Below are positions 54,651 through 64,000 of a DNA stretch of 64,000 nucleotides, piece by piece. This DNA comes from Pseudeuparius sepicola (lineage: Eukaryota > Arthropoda > Insecta > Coleoptera > Anthribidae), in contig OY987298.1 in NCBI GenBank assembly GCA_963920635.1, positions 1,612,001 through 1,676,000 of the forward strand. The letters are read 5' to 3'. The position numbers and the translations under genes are program-made. The notes below the pieces were generated by a model. The model ran no database searches, was not told the origin of the DNA, and saw only the letters and a program-made list of their open reading frames with translations. Position 1 is the stretch's first letter, and each line of letters starts with the position of its first letter.

Positions 54651-55640
54651 CTACTAACCTGAGAATTCACCATTATTTACCTCATTCCTCTATAATGAAA
54701 AGTAATATTTCTCTCCCTAGGTAAATAATGATAATAAAAAAATATCTAGGTAAATAATGAAAAATTTTCTATATGACATTTAAATAGTATATTTCATTAC
54801 GAGTCTGAAAATAAAGATTTTTCCGTGCGCGCGTGACAAATTCCCGTGTGAGGCGCAGCCGAACACGGGAAGTCATGCAAGCACGGAAAAATCTATTTCT
54901 GGACGTGTAATGAACGATATTTTTTATTATACTTCTTTGAAAACGGAAACTTAAAACACTTTATCGGCATATTATAATAAATTTAATTGACAAAAAATAA
55001 ACAATGCAGACAATATAGTGTTTGGTATGTATGATGCATTTCCATGGTTACTCTCAAATTATTTCAAAGGTGGTTTGTTGTAAATTAGTTATTGTCAGAT
55101 AAGGTGAATAAAACATCAAAAATATTACAGAAATGTATCTAAATATTGAAACATTTACGAATTAAAATACAAAATAGGTACATGTTAAATATCAGAGAGC
55201 ATATAGAGTTTCTTAAATTTAGTTTACTTTGCTGTATATTTCTATTTTAAAGCCATATATTCGGTGTTTTTATTCAGCGCACGGAAAGTTTTTCCATGCG
55301 CTGTTTCCGTGCGCTAGCCCGAAAAACCCCATCTTTCATTATTGCTAAAACAAATGAAAATAAGGTGTTTTCAAAGAAGTATAATAAAAAATTAGTTTCA
55401 TTTTATCAGCTTGACAACTGAACTCCCAGGCAAGAAATAACTAAAATATCAAAATCTAATCAAATATGTAAAATATGGCAATATTTCAATGTTAGTAGTA
55501 AAAAAAATTCTATATACACTTCGGTTGAGAAGGCCATTATTTACCTCGCATATTATATCCTTCGGCGCTACGCGCCTCAGGATATAAAAATGCTCGGTAT
55601 GTATAAATGCCTCACTTCTCATCCTAAGTGTATAATATAC
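54651..55640. mobile_element. Single-unit version of the tandem-array element
   Basis: Same left end (ACTACTAACCTGAGAA), one copy of the 267-bp unit, and same right end with the TATATCC...GGATATA hairpin as 10930-13430. The unit is interrupted at about 54787-55391 by another element rich in TTTCCGTGCGC words. Confidence 0.75.
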
Positions 55641-55737
55641 TATTATCTATTATGTCAATGTTTAACATATCCGTTAAATGTTAAATAATGACTTTGTATA
55701 GTATTGGTTATTGCTGATATAATCAAAGTGCACAAGT

Positions 55738-57355
55738 ATACAATGTGTCCCGGATAAGAATGAACAGCATGGGGATCTTGCAAACGGTGAGAGATAGAAC
55801 AACGGTTAAATGGGAGAAAAGTTGCGCAATTTTGAGGTCAACAAAATAGTACAAACAGATTTCTAATATCTTTTTTCGTTTTTGAGTTATTTTGAAAAAA
55901 GTGAAATTTTGCGTTTTCGATTTTATTTTTTTCTGAAGTTGTTATCACAGGTAGGAAAAAAGAAAAACTTTCTTATCGCAATTTTTAACGGGCTTTAAGA
56001 TGGCGTTTTTAGATTTGTTCTACAACATTTCGTTTTTGAGAAACCATCTTCAACTTTATCCCATAATGCAAACTTTTTGAAAGATACTGTATAAGTGAGA
56101 GTCGGTTGGTATACCTAATACCTGGTGATTCTATTGGCAATGGTCCTTCTATAACCTGAAATAAATTCGCAAGTTGTTCATCAATAATAATTCTGAGAGT
56201 TTTATACCTACCTAATTGAATTGCCAATTTCCCATATTACTCTCAAAAGTATCTAGATACTTGATTTTCTTAATATAATAATAATAATTGAATTACCTAC
56301 TCGAAAAATGATCCAATTACCTAAATAACAAAAGTATTTGAATTACCAAGTGCCTACCTATGCTTTATAGAAAGTAATTGAATTAAAGCATAATTCGATT
56401 ACGGGAAAGTAGGTAATTCGATTTCATTTTCAATTACTTTAATTGGATTAGGTAATTGACAGCTATGCCTACCAAAAGTCACTGCCTCGATGTCGATCTT
56501 CCTTCGCCTTGTAGATATTTCAATATAATGAATAATATGAATAGTGGTTTGTATGCCTCTACCTAGCTAGCTAATTAATTGGTCAAATGCTCTGAGTGTG
56601 TATGTTTATGTTGTTTATGAATCAACCATTACCTACATCCTACTCATATTATAAAATGGCATCTCATAGAGGGCAACGGACTTTATTATTACTAAGTGAC
56701 GAATGAATTACCTATTCTATAGTGCAGTAATTTTGATAGCTCAAAAATGATGTTCGAGCACAGAAAATAGTTCTAATGTATATTTTCTGTGGTTCCAGTG
56801 CCGCCAAATGACCGTAAACCATAGGCGTCTCTTTTATTTTCAATGTGTAAAATAGAAAAATTATCTTTAAAAATAATATACTCACCTATGGTGGTTGTCT
56901 AACAAATTAGTAGCGTGTGCTGAATTTTGTCTTTTTATTGTCAAAATCTCCTTCAGACATAATAATATTATTATAATGAGACATAAATTTGCAGGTAGGT
57001 ACCCATTTGCCTAACATCTTTATAAATGAATCATAAAAATGAAATATTCATTTGTCGTTTGACAGTATACTTAGTATGGCTTCGATTAAATTTTTTATAC
57101 CACGAAACAGGTTTGCAAAAGCCATCTTTCTGCAAGGGATGAAACTATGAAGATGGATTTATAGATGGCGGTTTATTAGAGTTTAGAGTACAGTAGATAC
57201 TACAATTTCCTTTATTGGCATTTTAATTCCTATTGGTAGTCCCTTGAATTTATAATGAGGACAGTCTGCTATCAATTCCGTTCGAATACACGTATTTTAT
57301 TACATATACCTATTCGAATTCCTTGCTAAATTTTAATGTCAGTTTGTTTAATAAA
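55738..57355. other. Intronic stretch with a truncated mariner-type end
   Basis: CAATGTGTCCCGGATAAG near 55740 and following ATAGAACAACGGTTAAATGGG recall the 24971/32625 family but break off before 56230. From 56230 to 57355 there are only short AT-rich and ATTACCTAC-type words, and no gene. Confidence 0.4.
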
Positions 57356-57359
57356 CTAC

Positions 57360-58853
57360 ATACTTAAACCTCATGTTTCTGAGATATTTAACTTTTTTTG
57401 AAATTTTTGACATTTGCGGAAGTTGTTAAATTTCTCCATAACTTCAAGACAGTTGCAAAAGTTCAAATTTTGTTCACGCTTTATTATAGTTGGAAGGTTG
57501 TATGCTAGTAAGCAGGCAGCCATTTTCATATTGATTATACAGGGTGATCGAAGATTAGTCTCCAACTCTCTCATGAAAAAATATCATAAACTCATTTTTT
57601 TTTTCAAACGGAACTTGATCAAAACAACTACATACCCGCAAAATAAATAGTTTTGCCTCTATTTGCATTTTTTCCAATTATTATTATTGGCTGAAGCATA
57701 CCATCCAGAGTGCTTTGGAAATTAAATAACGAACTTAAATAAAGAGATCTATTCTTCGTAAATGTAAATAATAAATGTGTTTACCAAAATATTCGTTATT
57801 TAATTTCCAAAGCACTCTGGAAGGTATGCTTCAGCCAAGAATAATTGGAAAAACTGCAAATAGAGACAAAACTATTGATTTTAAGTATGTAGTACAGGGT
57901 GTCCCATTTTGGGTGTTTTTGGGTAAAATCTCGGTTATTATTAAAGCTAAAGGGTTGCGGTTTTCACGTCACTGTACTACTTTTTTGGGAGGAATTTGGT
58001 GGACCAATCAGATTTTAGATAAGTTTTATAATTTCCGCGCATTGGCGCAGGCCTGAAATTTTCGATTTTTTTGGAAACCTCTCTCCTGGCTACAACTTAT
58101 ATATAGATATCGACAAATTTAATCAACTATTTTTATAGATTTTTTGGCGTAGAATCGAATGGAATGATTAGTTTTTTGGTAGCGTTAATAGTTTTTGAGA
58201 TATGAATCAAAGTTATATTTTTTTTAAATGGAAACCATAGTTCGTATCTCAAAAACTATTAACGCTACCAAAAAACTAATTATTCCATTCGATTCTACGC
58301 CAAAAAATCTATAAAAATAGTTGATTAAATTTGTCGATATCTATATATAAGTTGTAGCCAGGAGAGAGGTTTCCAAAAAATCAAAAATTTCAGTCCTGCG
58401 CCAATGCGCGGAAACTATAAAACTTATCTCAAATCTGATTGGTCCACCAAATTCCCCTCAAAAAAGTAGTACAGTGACGTGAAAACCGCAACCCTCTAGC
58501 TTTAATAATAACCGAGATTTTTGAGAAAAACACCCAAAATGGGACACCCTGTACATAAAATTTAGTAGGGAGTTCCATTTTAATACTATTTCTAGTGCGT
58601 TCTATTTGAAAAAATGATTTTTTGTTATTTTTTCATAAGAGAGTTGGAGACTAATCTTCGATCACCCTGTATAATTAATATGAAAATGACTGCCTTCTCA
58701 GTAGCATAAAATTTTCCAGCTATAATAAAGCGTGGACAAAATTTGAACTTTTGCAACTGTCTTGAAGTTAGGGAGAAATTTAGCAACTCTCGGAAATGTC
58801 GAAAATTTGAAATAAGGTTAAATATTTCAGAAACTATGAGGTTTAAGTATGCA
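57360..58853. repeat. Foldback with two nested TA-inserted elements
   Basis: The outer arms (CATACTTAAACCTCATGTTT and complement, about 180 bp) enclose a MITE at 57540-58669 (CAGGGTGATCGAAGATTAG ends). That MITE contains a small palindrome (57647-57882, CTTCAGCCAA words) and a full-length palindromic MITE at 57895-58551 (CAGGGTGTCCCATTTTGGG ends). TA flanks are present for the inner two. Confidence 0.8.
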
Positions 58854-58975
58854 GTCATTGAGTACCCCTATTTATTCCTTTACTCAATGATGCAGTTCAT
58901 TAGACAAACTGAACCTCGACTCCACCAGTGATTAGATAGAAGCTAGAACTAGAAATGCAGTAAACATATCAATAG

Positions 58976-59125
<150 letters not shown>

Positions 59126-59778
59126 TAATTTTGTTTACGAAATACTACCGGCAATTCTTTGTTGCATAGATAACCGAGTCATCGTATATTACACAATAGA
59201 CCGTCAGACAGTGACATATTTTCCTTAGGTATTACTGATTTTCTCATTTATGCCTTGGAGAGGGTTGAAAGGTAAATCGATGCTGAATCTTAAAATAATA
59301 ATTTTAAGTTTGCCCCCCGGGGAAAACTCGAAAATTCGATTTTTCAAAACAGAAAAAAAAGTACTAATTATTCTCACAAAGGCATAAGTGTAGCGTGTGG
59401 AAAAGGGGTTGAATTAAGGGTTTGGCAGATCACACAAAAAAATTACTTGGTTTACTGACTCCGTCAGTTATGCCGTTCGAAATGGTGAAAACTTATATCC
59501 TCACTAGCCCAAAAATTGATTGGCAGAAGTGACGGCTGGGGAAAAATGCACATTTGGGTCGGAAAATAAGTCGGAATTTTTTTTTCGTCAACTGATTTTG
59601 TCATGGATAAAATGAATTGCAATAAAACTTTCTATAGTTTCAGAGGCATAAGTGCAGAAATCAGTTGACGGGAAAAAAAATTCCGACTTATTTTCCGACC
59701 CAAAAGTGCATTTTTCCCCACGCGTCACTTCTGCCCAGTCATTTTTTGTGTGATCTGCCAAACCCTTTTTTCCACACG

Positions 59779-60926
59779 CTACACTTCACGGGCGTAGCCA
59801 GGATTTAGTTTTGGGGGGGGTTTAGTTTGAGAAGTAAATAAAACAACAAAAATATACTTACATGAAATTTAATATCTATATATTCATCCGAAAAACTCCG
59901 ACATATTTATAAAGTTCTTAACTTTAAATGAAATGGATAAATTAATTTCGTTCCTCTGCGCTAAATCTAAAACCATTAAAGAAGAAATCTTCGGCTTTTT
60001 CTTTTAAATATATCCACTACTTCATCTGCATGAATTTCTGTTCCATAGTGAATGTTCATTAGAGCCAAACCATTAAGTCTGTTTTCACTTGTAGTGTTTC
60101 GTAAATAGTTTTTCAGTCTCCTTAGGCTCGAGAAAGACCTTTCTGGGGTAGTAGTGGATACAGGAATGGTAGCCAAGATTTGTAGTAATGCGTAAATATT
60201 AGGATAAAGGTTTTTATCGCACATATCTAGGCATTCCAAACTAGATTTCGGGGTAGGCAGTCTTCTTATCAGCATGCAAGGTAGCTGAAGCTTTGATAGC
60301 TAAATCCAAATTTGTTTCTTTATTACAAACCCTTTGACCTTGACTATACCACTTTTTCCAGTAGTCCATACCTTTAAGTTTATCACCCTTCCTTTTTTCC
60401 CCCTCCATTTTTCGACAGTAATAATGATTCACGTATCTATCCTTAACAAGGTCATCGAATAACAGCGCACTAAAATTACTCACTTACACGGTACACTTAA
60501 TTCTCTTCACTATTCGTTCACCACTTTTCACTTTTATTCGCTTCGAGTTCGCATGGAACAATACTGCCGTAAGCGCGGTCACGCGCCGCGGCGCCGCTTA
60601 TACAGCAGCCCAGTAGCCGTCCAGAAACTTCCACGAACTTCCACAAAGTTCCGCTCATTTCGACCGAGGGGCGTGGCGAATAATCGAGAAACAACGCAAA
60701 GTGTCCCTACAATACAAAATAGTTCGGCTGCAACTGCGTCTGCCTCTCGTCAAAAGATGGCGCTAGGCGCTACTATTACTACATATATTCAAACGTAATA
60801 ATAATTTAACTCTTCACTCCTCGTATTTTTTCGGTATAATATTAGGTAATATTTTGCTTATTTCGGGGGGGGGGGGGGGTTTGAACCACCGAACCCCCCC
60901 CCCTTGGCTACGTCCGTGCTACACTT
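59779..60926 (-). mobile_element. hAT-type element, family A, copy 5
   Basis: Perfect 8-bp TSD CTACACTT (59779-59786, 60919-60926). Right end GGCTACGTCCGTG has one change. Its TATA box is altered (TATATAA to TGTATAA on the minus strand). Confidence 0.9.
59976..60483 (-). pseudogene. hAT transposase remnant (copy 5)
   Basis: Same two-piece structure as copy 4: 60241-60483 (N-terminal piece) and 59976-60275 (dimerisation domain), with scattered substitutions (YALLQ, VSTTTPERSFSS). Confidence 0.75.
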
Positions 60927-61117
60927 ATGCCTTTGGGTTTTCTAGGTCGGAATAGTATAAGAAATCATACGGTGAACATGGCTAAGTGAGAATTAGTACC
61001 TTTTTTCTGTTTTGAAAAATCGAATTTTCCATATGTTTTCCTCGGTTTACCTTTCAACCCTCTCCAAGGCATAAATGAGAAAATCAGTAAGGAAAATCTG
61101 TCACTGTCTGACGGTCT

Positions 61118-61524
61118 GCAATGTTTGATATATTTCGAGTGACATTTCCAACATCCCCTATAAGAAAATCTTTTAGTCGATTTCGTGATGCGTGCAAAAT
61201 ATCCGCATCCACCCTCGAAATTCCGCTAACAACCGCCCCCGCATTCACGGAAACCACCCGCCGTGGTTCCTCCCCCCACGAAAATTTTAAGGGCCCGCAA
61301 CCGCAACGCTTCGAAGGGCGCGGATATATTTTGGCCCGTGCAATTATATCTACGTCAAATGCCAAATCAGTGGTGTAACGCATCGCAGATTTTTGTATTG
61401 GAAATAATTCTGGGCGCTTTTATATTGGACCTGTCCTCGTAAAATCGAACCGACATGCGACATGGTACAAGGAATAGTCGGGGAGCCAGCGACAAAAAAG
61501 TGCAAGAGTTTTGGAAAGGCTGAT
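61118..61524. other. Unique, moderately GC-rich intronic stretch
   Basis: Around 61190-61380 the sequence is unique and CpG-containing; two opposed frames of 85-99 codons have no recognisable domain. Confidence 0.35.
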
Positions 61525-62898
61525 ACTTTCAGCAGGGCCGCGCCGTCCACGTGTGCAATGTGTGCGGCGCACACAGGCGCCAGGTACGACGGGCGCCAAA
61601 AGGCGCCAAAGAGCCGAATGGCGACCCAAAGTAATTGGACATTACCTAGGTTTTTGACCTCAAACGTTAAAAACAAGAATCCCCTTAAAAACCATAATTT
61701 TCAAGATCTCCTAATAATAGTTTAGAAATTTAGTAATCTCTATTTAATAAATTGCACATAGCAAACTTATTTAAAGCATGTTAAGAGATATGAAATGAAT
61801 TATAGAGATCCTATACAGTGAAGGCGGTCGGCAGGCCTTATTATAATCTGCATTTAAACAGGAAAAATTTCGTAGAAACAATCCTGCCCGTTTCAAGAGT
61901 TGAAAAAAATTCAAATTTTGTAACTATGAAAATTGTCCTTGTATGGGCAAATTACCGGTTGGTTGGCAAATTTTTTCAACCTTTAACAAGGGTAGACAAA
62001 GAAAATTGTTTGCTCACAAAGTCACCCCCAAGTATGGCCTATCTAGCTGCAGTATTGGTCTTGTGAAACGGAACTGGAAAACTTGAAAAATTCTCATTTC
62101 ATTGGAAAATTACTCCTCAGAGTTAGTCTTCAGCCGTAAGTGCTCTAAACCCAAAACCATTTGCTGTACCCGCGTTTCACTAAACCCGAGAAATAAAATT
62201 CCTCTTCAACAATCGCTTCGTCAAAAATCGTAGCTGGCAAAAACGTGGCCAAGTTCACACAAACCGCTTCCGCCAAGTCATTATCATAACACCGAAAAGG
62301 GTATAAACGTCTGGAAAAACGACTTTAAAATATCTAAGCGAGTCGAAAAGTGTCTAGACGTCTCGACAACGACTCAAAAATGCCAAAGCGACTCGAAAAG
62401 CGTCTAAAAATATCGAAAAACGAGGCAAAAACGTTTAGTCGACTCAAAAAGCGTCTAAATTACTCAAAAAAGGCTCGAAAATGTCTGAGCTACTCAAAAA
62501 ACATCTAAGTCACTCGAGAAGCGTTTCGAAGAGTCTCGAGACGCTTCCTATGAGCGTTATAGAGAGGATGTGAATTCATCAATATATGGCCGGTGAGATG
62601 GGAGATTATTGACCGTCAACTTACTGGCCATCTTGATGAATTCACTTCCGTTTCAGAAGTCTCGTAGGAAGCGTCTCGAGACACTTAGATGCTGTTCGAG
62701 ACGCCTAGGCGTTTTTCGATGCGTTTAGATACTTTTCGAGTAGGCGCAAAATTTTAGCCATCCGACAGAGGGCTCTGAGATCCTCAGCAGCCATAGCCAT
62801 ATTGGGTGCACTCTAGGTTATTTGTGTGCATTTCATGGGCGCCATAGAAAAATTTGCACACAGGCGCCACTAAGAATCGGCGCGGCCCTGACTTTCAG
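61525..62898. mobile_element. hAT-type element, family D, copy 2
   Basis: Ends CAGGGCCGCGCC (61533) and GGCGCGGCCCTG (to 62890), perfect TSD ACTTTCAG (61525-61532, 62891-62898). It shares the GCGCACACAGGCGCCAGG subterminal part with copy 1 but has a different interior, including 62300-62760 with many (C)GACTCGAAAAGCGTCTA-type words and a CTCGAGACGCTTCCTA inverted pair. Confidence 0.85.
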
Positions 62899-63278
62899 AT
62901 AAGACAGTGTTCTGGTTATGGACAGCGACGGTACAGTCGGCGAGCCAGGTAGCGGGACACCTGGCGCTGGCGCCTCCAAAGAGTTTTGGAAAAGCTAAAA
63001 ATTCGTAAACAGACAGTCCATACGATACAAAAACCGAGACAAATGGTCAGACAGCTCTCTAATCGAACGCGCGTAGTCGGCATTGCTCGAAACGTGTCGA
63101 AAAAATAATGTTCCTGCAAATGATTTGGAAAAGCTGAAATTCGGGTATATATTAATACAGTTAGTCCTATACATGAAACAAATAGTCAGACATCGATTTG
63201 ATAGAACCCGATCAGTCAGCAGCCAATAGAAGGCAAGAGAACGACCGCGTGCGCTTCACAGTAATGAGGGGTTCATGG
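62899..63278. other. Unassigned intronic stretch
   Basis: Words TTTGGAAAAGCTGAAA and AAACAxATxGTCAGAC are repeated twice here and at 61510, suggesting an old duplication. No gene. Confidence 0.4.
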
Positions 63279-63930
63279 GTGATGACTAGGCCTGAGACAA
63301 AATATCGATAAAATCGAAAGTATCGATACTATCGATTTTATCGATACTCGATATTCAATTTCGATAAATCGAAATATCGATATTATCGATTTTGTCGATA
63401 TTTTCGATCTTTCCGATTTTATCGATCTTTTCGATTTTATCGATATTTTCGATTTTATCGATCTTGTCGATTTTATCGATATTTTCGATTTTATCGATCT
63501 TTTCGATTTTATCGATCTTTTCGATTTTATCGATCTTTTCGATTTTATCGATATTTTTGATTTTACCGATCTTTCCAATTATATCTATCTTTTGATAGGA
63601 ATAAAGGAAATTGCTGCACCCATTGCGTCCAGACCGCGCCCGCAGAAAGCCGATCGGCCTTTTTTTGTCTAGGTTCTTAAATAAAATGGATTATATCGAT
63701 AAGATCGATTTTATCGATAAGATCGATTTTATCGATCAGATCGATTATATCGATCAGATCGATTATATCGATAAGATCGATTTTATCGATAAGATCGATT
63801 ATATCGATAAGATCGATTTTATCGATAAGATCGATTATATCGATAAGATCGATTTATCGATTTTATCGATATTTTTTCAGTATCGATTTCCGATACTGAA
63901 ATTCGGAGATCGAACAGCCCTAGTGATGAC
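63279..63930. mobile_element. hAT-type MITE filled with TATCGATA/ATCGATTTTATCGAT repeats (family H)
   Basis: Ends TAGGCCTG (63287) and CAGCCCTA (to 63922), perfect 8-bp TSD GTGATGAC (63279-63286, 63923-63930). Two satellite blocks (63300-63590 and 63690-63890) are built on an ~18-bp CGATTTTATCGAT(C/A)TTTT pattern and its complement. The octamer TATCGATA occurs more than ten times. The SKI/KRSIKS- and DKIDFI-type frames are translation artefacts. Confidence 0.8.
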
Positions 63931-64000
63931 TATTAAACTTTCGCAAGTATTTCGTGTAAAAAAACATTTGTTATTTATTTTTAATATTTAAACATTCTTT

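Larger units (their letters stand above)
59197..61117. repeat. Foldback element hosting a hAT copy
   Basis: AGACCGTCAGACAGTGACA and complement close arms that also share TTTCTCATTTATGCCTTGGA and GGGTTGAAAGGTAAA. Inner palindromes (CGTCAACTGATTT, TTCCGACTTATTTTCCGACC) make a long hairpin. It is interrupted at 59787-60918 by the family A hAT copy, right in an arm reading ACGCTACACTTATGCC. Confidence 0.75.

Noticed and set aside
63273..63991. Repetitive KSKRSIKS and DKIDFIDK frames as repeat proteins
   Set aside because: Both come from translating the TATCGAT satellite in different frames and strands.

Overview
The window is animal DNA, almost certainly insect. It is AT-rich with frequent GTAGGTAGGTACC-type runs, the one host gene found is split by long introns, and most of the rest is nested DNA transposons. 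Nothing prokaryotic (operons, ribosome binding sites, CRISPR) is present. The order cannot be fixed from the sequence alone.

The host gene is an NK2.1-class homeobox gene, the insect scarecrow (scro) / vertebrate Nkx2-1 orthologue, on the + strand. Five coding exons are proposed: 5368-5377 (inferred), 20835-21216 (tinman/TN motif), 24725-24945 (NK2.1 linker), 46555-46796 (homeodomain residues 1-12) and 59012-59107 (homeodomain residues 13-44). All junctions are GT/AG and the five pieces sum to 951 nt, exactly 317 codons. Homeodomain residues 45-60 and the C-terminus lie beyond the right edge. A CpG-rich promoter-like block (about 4840-5500) precedes exon 1. Other GC-rich unique islands sit inside introns at about 27590-28050, 30780-31040, 36360-36600 and 53640-53970 and may be regulatory or alternative promoters.

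The introns (15.5, 3.5, 21.6 and 12.2 kb) are crowded with mobile elements, many placed here by target-site duplications (TSDs) read directly. At least eight hAT-type families are bounded by terminal inverted repeats; most copies have 8-bp TSDs: 251-4700 (composite), 5596-8508, 15880-17178, 17222-18832, 29375-30497, 32565-36204, 40378-41512, 43312-44448, 48440-49616, 59787-60918, 61533-62890 and 63287-63922. Many Tc1/mariner-type elements have CAGGG or CAGTG ends at TA sites. Two encode long transposases: 983-2068, which has a substituted catalytic residue, and 33248-34324, which is intact. There are also a THAP + PIF/Harbinger-like remnant (51608-53616), a THAP-domain pseudogene (27089-27492), a Ty3/gypsy RT fragment, a 5S-rRNA-derived SINE, a tRNA-derived SINE and several satellite-like arrays. 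The arrays include nine 267-bp units at 10964-13334, an irregular minisatellite filling intron 2, and a TATCGATA-rich array at the right edge.

The observations most worth following are: a composite hAT unit that moved about 396 bp of passenger DNA; a hAT family with a heat-shock-element plus TATA promoter; a 5S-derived SINE whose hairpin shows a compensatory base-pair change; a head-to-head palindromic mariner; an intact transposase nested three levels deep; and a hAT element filled with DREF-type TATCGATA sites.
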